Part shown: positions 47,865-60,005 of the stretch, piece after piece
How the letters are laid out: each line of letters begins with the position of its first letter
Position numbering within the stretch: position 1 is the stretch's first letter
DNA from: Cantharellus purpuraceus
Taxonomy: Eukaryota > Basidiomycota > Agaricomycetes > Cantharellales > Hydnaceae
Direction: 5' to 3'
Length of the DNA: 64,000 bases
Assembly: GCA_025174535.1 (NCBI GenBank)
Contig: JALBUN010000010.1
Location: 1 to 64,000 of the forward strand
Notes under the pieces: generated by a model
Told to the model about the DNA's origin: nothing
The model's database searches: none
Seen by the model: only the letters and a program-made list of their open reading frames with translations
Made by a program: the position numbers and the translations under genes

Positions 47865-48860
47865 TACACACTTCACCATCCTGTCAACGGAGTTGGCTCT
47901 CCGTGTGCTGTTCTGGGCGATCTGGTTTCCTGGTGTTGATGCTGTATACTAAAGAGAGCAGTGTTGAGAGAAGATTCCATCTTGCTGTCTGCTGTCTCTA
48001 TCGTCGTCGAGGAAGGACTCTCTTCTACAATTCAGGTATAAATTTAATTTTTGACTTCTGCCCCTCCCGTGCTCTTGACAACTGATTTTAGAGCCTGTCG
48101 GATCCCGGTTCTGTTCAATGTTAGTCACTCGCGACTCTCGCTTTGTCCACTAGTATTAGGTCAAATTAACCTGGGGCTAACCTTCACTTCTTTTGTGTGC
48201 CGGGACGTCTCATTTCTCTAGACCGGCGGTTGAAATGTTTACACCTTCCTCACCTCGTTTCTCGCCGGTGGTGACCGTGAGTGCTCTCGTATATTTGCTC
48301 CGTTCATAATCATACTTCCCGATCACGTCTGCTTAAGTGAGAGCAGTCATTTCACAAGGATAGATCTGGCCAGCGTCATAATGGCAGTCTGGGAACTATA
48401 AGTATACAGATAAACACTTCGTGCCACAGATCTAGATAATGGAAACTACGCTGACGGCACAGTTGAGATATTTTGTTACTGAGAATCAACTAGAAACCAT
48501 TCACATGTGTCTAATACATGTGGCTTCACACGAATCTTCATGCCTGACAGGAAGTTATATTGCGATGACCCTGACAGCAGCGCGAAACTTCACAGAAAGT
48601 TGAGGTGAAGATGGTGGGGATTGCAATGGCATAACCTCAAGCTCTTCCGGGTCAGTCTTCTAGGCCAATCTCATGTGTCGAATATGAGCCCAACGCGTGG
48701 GTGCACAGGTGCCGATGTGTAGTGCCGATGTGTGAGACATGGTGAAGTTGTGTACTACTTACCGCTGGATGGCTGTTGCTAATTTTACACCGATTAGAAT
48801 GACTAAGACTAAGTAATTGCAAAAGTCACGCTTCGTCACGCTTGTCACGTCGACCTCACC
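47865..48860. other. Intergenic region
   Basis: Downstream of the acetyltransferase and upstream of RPC34. A short CGATGTGTAGTGCCGATGTG duplication is at about 48713-48735. No gene seen. Confidence 0.45.
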
Positions 48861-50699
48861 ATGGCTCCCGCCAATCGAGCTTTGAATGCTGTGGAACAAC
48901 AAATCCACCAAGCATGTTCAGCATCCGACAAGAAGGTGTGTCATATCGAACTATGCTTTATTCTTGCAAGCATCAATACAACGCCCGTTTGCAGATGCTG
49001 AGTCAAAAGGAGATCGACACTCTAGTCCCCGATGTCAACGTGCGTGTAGCAGCGATCAACTTCCTTTTGTCTACTGTGGGTGGACTTGCTACTATTAATC
49101 ATACGCTGTGGACTGAATAGCTCAATCTGTATAGGGAATGCTTAAGATGATGGCGCAAGATGGCGGGAAGCAAATATCATACAAGGCAGTTATGAAGAAG
49201 GAAATGGAGATGTTTGTCTGGGAGCTCTTATATTTCAGCCTATTTTTTTTCTCATATTGTCCTTCAGAAAGAAAGAAATGAGTGGAGACGAGAATATGGT
49301 CTTGAACCACATTCAGTCTGCTGGCAATGAAGGTTCGTTGTCCTATCAGATCAATCGAGGACCCAGTGCCCATACCTTCTCTGATTAGGTATTTGGACGA
49401 AGCATCTCAAGGGAAAGACTGAGCTTCATCAAACCGTGATCAACCGATGTCTCAAGTCGCTAGAGCAAAAGGGCTTAATAAAGGCAGTGAAATCAGTGAA
49501 AGTACGCCATGTCGTCTTGCATGGCAACATAATTGCTCATTATACGTTAAGTATCCCACCCGAAAGATTTACATGATGTCTCACCTAGAGCCTTCAGTTG
49601 AAGTCACTGGTGGTCCGTGGTATTCTGAAAACGAGCTTGACACTGAATTTATCAAGCTGTTGGCCAGCGCCTGTCTACGATTTATAAAGGATAAGGTGCG
49701 CACCGAAACGCACGTGGTCTATGGATAGTGGCTTATGTTTTGATCAAGAGTTACCCCAAAACCATGTCTTGGGATATGGATACTTCATCAGCCACAGATG
49801 CGCCCCTGTTCCCAATTTCTCAACCACCGGCCTATCCAACTTCCAAGACGATTCACAGTTGGTTGCAGAAGTCGAGACTAAGCGAACAGGAGCTTGGTGT
49901 GGAACACGTGGAGATGTTGCTTGACATTCTTGTTTTTGACGGAGAGATTGAGCGACTTCCGGCATATGGTGCCAGTATGTGGGACATGGGTGCTATGGAT
50001 GAAGATAGCGAGGAGGAACGGAAGGCGAAGAGACTGAAGAGGAAGAGGGAAAAGGCCGAAGAGGAGCAGAAGAAGAAGAAGAAAGCTAACGGAAAGAAAC
50101 GAACAAGACGGGATGATAGTAGCGAGGATGAAAGGGAAGTCAGGAGGAAGAAGCGGCGCAAGGTGAAAGAAGAAAGTGATGACAGCGACGCTCGTACAAG
50201 AAAGAAAGGCAAGAAGAAGAAGAAGAAACTAACTGACAGCGATGACGACTCGGACTCGGATTCAGACTCGAATGAGTACTCTGATTCTGATTTAGAACGC
50301 CAGAAATCAAAAAGGCGAAAATCCAGGTCATCCAGATCCAAATCAAAATCCAAGTCAAAGCGCCGCTATTCATCACCTTCATCAAGCTTGGAGTCTGATT
50401 CGGACTCTGAGGAGTCAGACTCAGTTCTGCGAAAGAAAAAGAAGAAATCGTCGTCAAAGACGAAACCGAAGTTTGTCTTTGATCCGGATTCGGAAGGCTC
50501 GGATGCAGCGGCTATGGGAGGGATTGGATCAGCTAACGTATATCGTGCCGTGCGACAAGAGCACGTTAGTCTAGGCTGGTCCCAGGCACCCTGTGGACGA
50601 TGTCCCATATTCGACTTTTGCCACGAGAGTGGGCCTGTGAACCCGAGGGAATGCACTTACTATGGCGACTGGTTGCAGCAAGGAGTCGCCGAATTCTGA
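48861..50699 (+). CDS. RPC34: RNA polymerase III subunit RPC34/RPC6 with charged insertion
   Basis: ATG 48861 starts MAPANRALNAVEQQIHQAC. Six introns join in phase. Winged-helix segments are visible: SQKEIDTLVPDVNVRVAAIN, NEGIWTKHLKGKTELHQTVI, and KSLEQKGLIKAVKSVK | YPTRKIYMM with GGPWYSENELDTEF. The C-terminus has the cluster-binding CGRCPIFDFC ... REC (C-x2-C-x5-C-x10-C), as in human RPC6, which carries an iron-sulphur cluster. The subunit helps Pol III open promoters of tRNA and 5S genes together with TFIIIB. Between the last winged helix and the Cys motif lies an unusual low-complexity block (about 50000-50470, roughly 157 residues) of Lys/Arg/Glu then Ser/Asp repeats, absent from the compact orthologues I know. 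Confidence 0.95.
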
Positions 50700-50780
50700 A
50701 TGTCCATAGCTTCAATGCAGTGTATACTTCCAACCTCATTCGGTGGGTCTATTCTATATGATATCCAAGTTTACCGCTAT

Positions 50781-52081
50781 CTAAACTCTACAATTATCCA
50801 AGCGGATGAGTAATACGTCCTCGGCGCCGACTTCCACCAGTTGATCCATTGCATCGGCAACCTTTTTCTTTTCTACCATGCTGCTGACGGCAACCCACTG
50901 GTCGTCATCTAGGGGGGACACTGTTGGTGCGCGTCGACCTGGGGTGATTTCCATGGCTTTTGCCAGGACCTGGCGTGGAATGTTATACTGGCACAACACA
51001 TATCTATGCCGATTATGGGTTTATTGAGTGTCCAGTTGGATGTGATATTGAACGACGTACTGTGAGCTGGCAATAACACCAGCAATACGTTTAGTAATCC
51101 GCTCAATTAGAGGAGCGAGATGTGAGTGCTTTGGCACACTAGACTTGATCAAAACCGCCTCAGTTTCAAGAAGCGTTCCAACAGCGTGCAGACCAGCAGC
51201 ACGCATTGTGTCACCCGATTCTGATCGATGGTCACAGCGCACTCAGGGTTACGATAGCTCACGTTTGAAGCTGACGCGTTACACACCTACGAGGTCCACT
51301 TTTGAATGAAAGAATGGATCAGAATGATGACATGTGGCATGTGGTCGATCATATCCAACACCCACCTATTCCGTCCGCGAGTCCAAGGGAACAGGCAGCC
51401 TCGACGCTGCCACCGACATATTCAATCTTTGTCCGCTGCTCACCCACTAGACCAAGCTTGGTGTCCAATTTCTCGAAATATTTGCCTGAAAGAACTTCAA
51501 ATGAAGTAACAACACGTTTTCCGGCAAGATCTTCCACAGATTTGATTGCAGAAGACTCTGGGACTTGGAACTGGTCAAATACGTGGGTTCGTACACAATT
51601 ATGGTAAACTAATGAGAAATATTTTACCTGCAGTGCACACTTGCCAAAACCCAGGCGTAATACTTCCGTAACATGCTCGGACATATCAGCTTCCAATATC
51701 ACATCATGCCCGGTAATTCCTAGGTCAACATTGCCTTTGCCAACGAATGAGGGTATGTCTGACGCTGGAAGAAAGACTCTGCGGTTACTGAGTTTAATAA
51801 CTACCGTAAAACATGGGAAAGTAAAACCCACAATGCAATAGGGTGATTACGCACAAGGCAAACATCCAGACGATGAGATCGAGTAAACTGGATATCGGCA
51901 CCTTTTACGCTCATGAGTATCCATACTCCACGGAGAAATGTCAATCACTGACCAGCAAGCAGCTCTTGAGTCTTCTCATATAATCTCCCTGGACATGGAG
52001 TAATAGATATTTGGAGTTAGGATTGAGACGAGTATAGCAATGACCTTTTTTTGGAATGGCGAATAAAAGGCGGCCATCCAT
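50781..52081 (-). CDS. HIS1: ATP phosphoribosyltransferase (HisG family)
   Basis: The protein starts MDGRLLFAIPKKG | RLYEKTQELLAG | ADIQFTRSHRLDVCL; a possible upstream exon could add a few residues. Then comes VRNHPIAL | VFLPASDIPSFVGKGNVD, LGITGHDVILEAD, GKRVVTSFEVLSGKYF, YVGGSVEAACSLGLADGI and ESGDTMRAAGLHAVG, which match HisG. A C-terminal regulatory HisG_C domain follows (ITPGRRAPTVSPLDDDQWVAVSS), so it is the long form with histidine feedback. A 12-base microexon (51287-51298, DLV) is needed to keep frame between LADGI and ESGD. The enzyme makes phosphoribosyl-ATP, the first step of histidine synthesis. It ends 81 bp from RPC34, tail to tail. Confidence 0.95.
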
Positions 52082-53169
52082 GGACTCAGAAGCCAAGTCT
52101 ATACACAAGATCAGAACACAGCCAAAATAAAGTATCAACGGCGACACCAACGCATTCTGTAGCAGTGAATATTTTTTTCCAATGAAAAGGGAGATGTGGC
52201 TAATCCCTAGATGTCGTCGGGTCACTAGCAAAGACGTCGGAAGCCGAAAATCTGCAGATATATCTTATGTAATGGCGAGACGGCTCCCAAGTCTCCCAAC
52301 TCGCTGTAAATATTCGCATCCGCTACCTTCTCTGTTACATCCAAATCCTACCACAATAGTTCTAGCACTATTCGATTCTCCAGATTGGTCAACCCCCAGA
52401 CGGCCCTGGGAGCCTGGGCCTGACGGTGTTGCATAGGGCTTTCCTCTGTCGTTTACTTTACACCGTATCTACTGAGATAGAGATGTCCTACTGTACGTTA
52501 ATACCCATAATGCATCTAGCAGATCACTCTTAATAGAGGTCTATGCCCTACAATGTATCGACAGCCTCACCGTCTAGCACCGGCACACATAACATGGACA
52601 TTCACCAATGACCTGCACTAAAAGAGCTCACTGTTTGACTCCGTGTGACCCCGTACTGACGGAATTTCCAAGTGGTTTCCAGCTGAGTATTCTCGCGAAC
52701 ATTTATGTAACGTGATAGGTTGAGATTTGGCTCGGGGTTCGGAGATCCTTGGGTTTGAATATTCCGGAGGTGGTGTTTGACCCCCTCATCAAGATCTGAT
52801 ACATGCTGATGAAGGGAGAGGGTATAACTGGCTAGTACACCTTTCTGAAGAGAAACAGTAAGGACAACCCCTTTACCCGCGGATTCCGAAGCGCTCGATG
52901 AGGGTGCTTATCCAGGAAGTTACAGGACGGCGATACGTTCACTATCCCGACAACTAATATAACCATTTATACCAGATATCTCGTATTTTTGGAGCCCCTA
53001 CACGAGTGTCTGCCGGCCCATAAGCTCGTGGAAAAATATCAGAGTCCTATGTTTGATGGCGGAAGACATCCACGCTGGTGGCTTCACTAATTGTACCTGT
53101 GAGCTCCACGTAGAAGAGTCGTACGTGTACATGGGGTTTCTGTATCCTCAGTACTCCTGTGACTGACCA
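52082..53169. other. Intergenic region
   Basis: HIS1 promoter side and 3' side of the first DUF6533 gene. No gene or repeat is supported. Confidence 0.45.
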
Positions 53170-54782
53170 TTATAGACTTGTTAATCTCGAATGGAACGTA
53201 TCATCTGTCCCTGGCCAAGATTGTGATGTCATTCTGTAGTCTTCCTTGTAGAACTGTGCTCTCAGGTTTAAAAACAGACTGCTGCCTAAATTGCATGGCA
53301 ATGCAATCTGCCACCTGTGAAGAAATGGTCACCTAACATGTGATGAGGAATCTGGAATGACGTTGACCTACCCGAAGCAAATGGCACCCGAGACAGCTGC
53401 GATGTTGGGAGCCATCAACCAGATCAAACAGTTTGCGACCATCAAAAAAAATATCCTGAGAGCACATGGTGTCAATGGTATGTGAAAAAAAAAAAAAAAC
53501 AAGAACAGCGTTTGTCTCACGGAAGAAAGTATAGAACGCTACGGTTGCAACAAAGTCAGCGAGGTAAAGTGATTTATAAGTCAGCTGAACAAACGAACCT
53601 ATCAAAGACGAGTCGATACAGTAAAGGAGACCGTATTCGCTCTACATACATCTTCCATGCCTTATGAAGCATAAGAAGGCACAGAACAGACTCAAACATG
53701 GCCGTAGGGATCCAGACCAGGAAAGCGAGGCTTGGAACGTGGCTGAAGTAACAACCGGACAATTTATGACCATTCAGTGGGGAACCTGGATCTGAAATGA
53801 AGCGACAGGAATGCCTCGAAATGCAAACCATACTTATAGGAACGATCAATTGCCCGACCACCAGTGTAAGTATTACTTCAACGAGGAGAAACACAGTCAT
53901 CATCGTAAGGATCTTCTTATCACGGCTGTACACCGCATATATCTGAAAGATATGAATGGTCAATCAGCGGTGTCTACCACATGATCTGATGAGTGACGTA
54001 CGCGCCCTTGCAATACGACTGAGAAAGGGGACTATCAGCAGCTCGCTCATGTGAAGGGCAGCTGACGCGCACCTTGTGCACCTATGCTGATAACTAATGA
54101 TCTGAATTCCGGTTGAACAATTGTCAGGCGATCAAATGCGAAGCGCTTACAAGATAGCGGTCACCATCGTAAATTTTCGACAGCTTCATCAACCATGGCT
54201 ATTTAACGCGAGATGGATACATTGTGAAACGCATTACATACAACTGCGAGGGTAGGTGAGTATGCAATTCATAACGGAAGGGAAACGCAATGTTATTAAC
54301 GTTGTCTGTGAGTGATTCTTCAAACGATACTAATCAACATGATTCAGGGGCTGCTAGGAAATACGCAGACTACCTGGACCTACCTATCATAAATGACAGA
54401 AGGTTCAATGTACCCGTGTAGCGAACCTATTCTCAGGATGTCTAACAACAACATAATATCGATAGCCAATCACTCACAATAATATATAACAATGTTCCAG
54501 ACGTCCAACGTCGACACCAAACTAACCGTATCTGTGAAAAAAAGTTGGAGAGTATACAAGACACGAGAAAGACTACCAACCTCCTTGTTAAAGTTTAACG
54601 CTACAATGGTTTCAGCGAGCATCTTGGAAATTTAGAGATGACCTGACCATGATCATATAAAAGAAAGGCAAATGATGACACAAGTAGATACTTTCTAGCC
54701 TGGACTGTACGCAAAAGATCAGAATTGAGGGGGCTCCTGAGCGTGCGTTGAAGTCACGTTTGGAAATGAGGTCAAGGTCCAT
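53170..54782 (-). CDS. DUF6533 membrane protein (first copy)
   Basis: Small exons give the family order: ARKYLLVSSFAFLLYDH | ALNFNKE | IRLVWCRRWTSGTLLYII | VRYTGTLNLLSFMI, later SELLIVPFLSRIARAR | IYAVYSRDKKILTMMTVFLL, PTAMFESVLCLLMLHKAWKM, DSVLYFLP | IFFLMVANCLIWLMAPNIAA, and WQIALPCNLGSSLFLNLR, stop TAA at 53170-53172. About seven membrane segments. The YDH near the N-terminus followed by an E-I-x-L-x-W segment marks the DUF6533 head. The first exon is uncertain (ATG 54782 or 54861; frame to ARKY not proven), and exons between FMI and SELLIV are unclear. The function is unknown; the fold is receptor-like. Confidence 0.7.
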
Positions 54783-56308
54783 GGTGGGACGCAAAAAGGA
54801 AAGCCACTGGTAGAAAAACCAGGGCCGCTCCTCGAAGATGTATGAGCAACCTGGTTTCCATAGCTTCGATGCTTATATATGGCGGCATTTCATGCAACAC
54901 CCGCCAAGAATGTCGCCTCTTGGGTCTAGCGAATATCGGGATCATCGGTCTGATAAAGCAGGTTCGGCTCCGAGTAACAGTAAAAGGGATCGCGCCCAGT
55001 CTAAGCGCTTTCTCCCCACATTAAGCTTTTAAGCTTAATGCTATGGGTTCGTTGCCTTGTCTTTAATGCTGTGCTGTCACACGACACAGGTACTTTGCGT
55101 CGATTGAATCGCATTCGCATTCGTAACTGAACCTACAGTTCGCCTCATATTCGGTCAATTATTCAAGACGCAAGTTATATATATATACCGCTGTACGTGT
55201 GTTACGCATTCGTCGTAAAGGAGCTCCCTTCCCTAAGCCTCAGGCTCAAGGCCCAATTGTTTTTCACACTGTGAGCCGAGCACAGGTTTACTAAGAGCAG
55301 TCAGGGTTGTCATCAGTGCAATAGTTCAACGCATTTGGCATGCTCAGGCTGAAGCGCAGACCCTGAAAGGTTCCGTCAGATTGGTTACTGAATAGTACTC
55401 AAGAGTTCCCACGTTCAATGAACATCAGAAAGGCCGATGATGAGTAAGCCGGGATTGCGCTTGCAAGCTGGCTTTTCATGCCAGGGAAGTTGCGGCATAA
55501 CGCGAGTTTGCAGCTTGCACTAACCGCGCAGCAGGAGATAAGTTTAAACCAAAAGGTGGAAATGAAAGAATTTATCATAGCTGTTTTAACACGCAGTGCG
55601 AGCTGAGCTGACACTAGCCCGCAAGGTGCCGTGCGTGTGTCAAGCGTTAAACCCAGTCCCCGGGTGATGTACTTTGAGTGGAGAAGAGCGGCCGCGGCCG
55701 GGCTGCGCAGGGAAGAACTGGGAATACAGCCGCCGATGCTAGGCAAGTGGCCATGGGCCCATACGGCCAAGCATGCGTCGACAGCTCCGGCCTACTTGGT
55801 TTCAGAAAGTAGTGCACACAGACAATGCGAATCATGCAGACCAGACCACATCATGTAAGAGTCTCCTGCAGTACTTGAAGTGATGATCGAGCCATGAAAA
55901 TAGGCCTTTCATACAGTGGAAGCTAGAGGTGCATTCTACGGTTGCCGCAGGATTCAGTGAGTGAAAACTTCCTCTGTGATCGACTGTCCGACCTTGCCCT
56001 TGTCCTTTTTCTTTTTTTTTTCCATGTTTCACATCATTCGCTGACAAGGCAGATTCCGATTAGCCTCCAAACCATGCAAGAGTGTGGAGTCAATAGCAGT
56101 TCGCTATGCAAACGCCGATTCCATTAGATTTGGACTAGTACGTGCAGCGTGAAGCATGGACTCGTCAAAGAAACTAATATGGATATCATCTATTAGTGTA
56201 CTTTCGACTACACTCAAACACTCAGGTGATAATATCATGGACTATGTATTCCATACCCGACAATGCCTAGTTAGACATACCAAGAGCTATCATGACAGAA
56301 GTTGGATA
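54783..56308. other. Gene-poor region
   Basis: No gene is supported. It contains the palindrome at 55019-55040 and a TATATATATA run at about 55175. A minus-strand frame at 55399-55770 has no family likeness. Confidence 0.45.
55019..55040. repeat. 22-bp palindrome
   Basis: CATTAAGCTT, a two-base TT spacer, and its exact reverse complement AAGCTTAATG. Confidence 0.85.
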
Positions 56309-58066
56309 TCAGCGCGACTCAGACATTTGCGCGAGATAATCAGAAAGCTGTTAAACTTATTAGCTCCTCCAGCACCAAGCCAACACCAAAAGCAGCGTAC
56401 CTTGAGCGCTCCATTCCTTATACTCTCACCCACATTCTGGACATCAGGGTTGGCCAACACTTTCCCTACAAGATCTCGAGCTGCTGTTTCAACTGACGCC
56501 ATGTTGCTTCCAGGTTCGCTAAGCAGGCCTCCAGCACCACCCTGCATTTCAAGCTCTTGTTCTTCATCGCGCCCAAAGTATTGGTTTGACGAAATAGCCG
56601 TCGCACCCTGGAAAGATGCAAGCCGAGTTTGCGCCTCAGAAACAGCGGCTGGATCGTAGGCATCTCTTTTGAAGTACATGTCAGATGATATGGCCTTTTG
56701 AGATCCGAACGTTTCGCGCGCATATGTCGTGTCATCTTCGGCGGCGGCGCGGGAGCTGCCAACACTAATGAGAAACCATAACACCATAATACAGGCGCAA
56801 GAGGTGCACACCTAGGCTTAGTTGACGAAGAACTGCTAGCAGATGCCGTCGCCCCGAAACCAAGTCTATTCATCCCCATCCCAAGTCTCGCCATATCTTG
56901 ACTGCTTCCCTTCTGGTGACTGACAAGTGGACCTTTACTAGCGGTAGCCGTACCTGGAGCTTTGCTCGTGGCATTGTTTCCTGCAGCAGGTTTACCAAGC
57001 TCCTTTGCTTTCGCCTGCTCTTCAGTACGCTTCCGTGCTTCTTCCTCCTCCTCTCGTTTACGGTCATATCCAAGTTGCTTTATCCGCTCCTCCTCAGCAA
57101 GTGCTCGGCGCTCAGCTTCTGCAAAGTCAATAGGGGCGGCAGCTTTTTTGGCGCCAAGCTTTGCAGGTCGTGCAGAGGGTGGAGCAGATGAAATACTAGA
57201 GCCAAGACGTGCTGCTCCGAGTTTGGGACGATTTGCTGCAGATGAAATCGTTCGAGGAGCTGAGGGTGCAGGAGACGCCGGTGGAGGGGTTGCAGGAGGG
57301 GTTGAAGATGCTGTACTGGTGGTGGTCCTGCCGATCACAGGTGGGCTGAGCTTTGATGCTGTAGCCGGCTTGGATGCCACAGGCTTTGGTTTATCCCAGG
57401 TAGAAAAAAAATCATCATCAGCCTCGGCAGCTGTGTCTGCGGAAGACAATGCTGGGGTATCTGCGCCTTCTACAAATATAGCCTCCGGGTACCTGGGAAA
57501 ATAGTAAGTTTCAGTGATAGTACGCTGCCCAGGATATCCGATGGATAATACCTGAGGACGTCCTCCTTGACCCTCCTTGCCAGCTCCTCCTTGTACATGT
57601 CCGCAACGCGATGCGTATACTTTTTCTTCGTATCCGAATCGTTCAGAATACTAGCCCCGCCGTGCCGCGTGAAGAACTCTCGTGCAGAGCTATTCCCGCC
57701 CACCTTCATAGTACGTAATTGGGAGAGTTGCCAGCTATCTAAATTGGTGGAACTGTGCAGGATGTCAGCCATCGCCCCATTCATCTGGGTAGATACCCAC
57801 CGGACAAAGCTGATATGGACACCCATATTTCTGTGAATACTAGAGCAGTCGAGACATATATATACACCAAACGTGACACTCGACCACGATGGGTTGCGTG
57901 CTTGACAGTCAAAACAAGTCTATCGAGATTGTAGATTGACAGTCAATGAAAGATGTATTAGAGATGAGAAGAGAAAACTGTATTGTGAGTTACAGACCTT
58001 GTTTGCCTTTTGAGATTTCAGCACCTTAAAGACTTGCTCAGACTCTTGTTTGGTCGGGTCGCTCAT
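56309..58066 (-). CDS. GLO3: ARF GTPase-activating protein GLO3 (ARFGAP2/3)
   Basis: ATG 58066 gives [23 protein letters not shown], joined to [20 protein letters not shown], then [20 protein letters not shown] | [19 protein letters not shown]. The ArfGAP zinc finger (C-x2-C-x16-C-x2-C) and the catalytic arginine (R in CSSIHRNMG) are present. The tail has an Ala/Pro/Ser-rich segment, a charged coil ([20 protein letters not shown]), and the GLO3 motif region with repeated (A)ISSxxYFx[14 protein letters not shown] and [13 protein letters not shown]. It ends NGALK | [12 protein letters not shown] with TGA at 56309-56311. It acts on Arf1 at Golgi COPI coats. A divergent APS2 starts 834 bp away. 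Confidence 0.95.
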
Positions 58067-58900
58067 TGCGGTGTTGCCAAAGAGAATCGTGGCGTTACTG
58101 TGTCACCGCTTACACAATTGCTGGTCACGGTGCATTTGAGTCACGGATCAAGAAGATAGTACCAGGAAGGAAAGTTTGTTACGAGAATGATGGTGATTCT
58201 CGGTCTAAACTGCCTGCTCCATTTTACTTGCCATACGTGTTCGCTACTGCCGTCATGTCTGTAGACATATTCTTTTTGCCCCCGCAGCGATTAGGAAGTT
58301 TGTGCCAGGGTTTTGGTCGTATGTACGACTTGTCCAGTTGCTGCCTATTGCGTAACACACGGCTCCTTTAAGTCCGGGACGGACATGTCCTCTGAGCTCT
58401 GCTAATAGCATCAGCGAGAGACTGCCACAGTTCCGAACTCAGTACACGCTCGCTTCACGTTCCATCGTAGCAACATAATTGAGATTCCAAAGAATATCCC
58501 CACCGGCCCGTTTCCAGAATACTCCTACCTGGTTGAGATATGTGAAAAAACCAATATCGAGCCATCTCAGTAGAGCACTAGCCGCAGACGGTTTGGATCT
58601 CGAGGATGCCGTTATCGATACATCTGACGACCTGTCCATGCCACGGAAAGACTTTTAATGATAGGGAAAGAGCGCTGTTGATGGGCCGAATTCAAAAGTC
58701 TGTGGACACACAGCACCAAGTCTTAGATTTAGGATTATTAGAATACTGTGCTGTTGGCCATTGTAAAGTGGCATCAGTAATTCAAGTAGTTACAATGTTT
58801 TCAATAATCAGAAATGCCCAAACCAAGCAAAGTAAGAAGTGAAGAAATGCAGAAAGGTCACTGTAGACACTTGTGGACACATGCTTACTGGTTCACCGTC
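58067..58900. promoter_or_regulatory. Divergent GLO3-APS2 intergenic region
   Basis: Two vesicle-traffic genes diverge from this 834-bp gap, so it should hold both promoters. No distinct box is claimed. Confidence 0.45.
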
Positions 58901-59599
58901 ATGATTCGATTTATACTCGTACAGGTAGCTTCATAGGCCGACTTTCATCCAACCTCTCTTCTCACAAAGTCTTCAGAACAGACAAGGTAAAACTCGTCTG
59001 TCTAAATGGTATGTTCCTTTTGATGACGAGGAGAAGGTATGTGTACCACTTCCGTGATCGTTGTACTTTGCTAAGCCTCATGACCAGGTTCGTCTCCGGG
59101 GCGAAGTTCATCGTTTGATTGCACCACGAGATCAGAAATATCAGTCGAACTTTGTTGAGGTGCGTGCACATCATGTCTAACTGCCCATCCGCTAATGTTG
59201 CATCTGCAGTTCCGAAATTACAAGATCATCTACCGTCGCTATGCAGGTCTCTTCTTTTGCGTCTGTGTTGATGCAAACGACAATGAGCTTGCATATCTTG
59301 AGGCTATTCATCTCTTTGTAGAGGTGCTCGGTATGGTCCTTTGTTTGGGCTTTAGCTTTCATTACTCACATCTTCCGTCCAGACTCGTTCTTTGAGAACG
59401 TATGCGAGTTGGATCTTGTTTTCAATTTCTACAAGGTATTTGAATGCTATCCTTTTCATTTATCCTTGATTTTCTGATTAATCTACTGCTATCCAAGGTA
59501 TACGCGATTTTAGATGAGGTATTTCTTGCGGGCGAAATCGAGGAAACAAGTAAGGAGGTGGTGCTTGCACGATTGGAACAGCTCGAGAAACTCGAGTAA
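58901..59599 (+). CDS. APS2: AP-2 clathrin adaptor sigma subunit
   Basis: ATG 58901 begins MIRFILVQ | [20 protein letters not shown] | [19 protein letters not shown]. It continues [57 protein letters not shown] and [18 protein letters not shown], closing on TAA at 59597-59599. The product is about 143 residues, the family's standard length, in six exons. The sequence is closest to AP-2 sigma (human AP2S1 reads [16 protein letters not shown]). The small subunit stabilises the adaptor core at the plasma membrane and binds acidic-dileucine cargo signals. Confidence 0.96.
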
Positions 59600-60005
59600 T
59601 TTCTGTCCTGTGACCATGTGTGCATCATGGTTATTGTTATTGGTGTATCACCAGTTGCAAATTCGGGAACTATTTGCCGAAGAGGTGCACAGCTAATCTA
59701 CCTGGACGGTTTTACTGTAATGACAACCAAGTGTATATACCCTTTAAGGGTTCTCAGCCACCATGTAGCGTGTTACTTGGCTACGTATAAGTTTGTTATT
59801 CAAGTGTATTTGTGGAGCATGCAGGGTTAAAATCTCGAGTCCCAGCCTTGTCCTACAACCCAGGATCACAAGCGGGACATGGTGGAAGTTCGGCACAGGG
59901 TTTGTCGGGTGCATCTATCGGAATTGACGGTGGTGATAACAAGAGGTACTACCTTTCTCAGTAACAGAGCAAGACCCTTTATGGTAATCCTTGGCACGCG
60001 AATTT
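59600..60005. other. Convergent 3' region
   Basis: Tails of APS2 (+) and the F-box-like gene (-). Nothing else is seen. Confidence 0.4.

Noticed and set aside
49853..50353. 166-codon minus-strand frame rich in Ser, Phe and Leu
   Set aside because: Antisense of the RPC34 low-complexity block.
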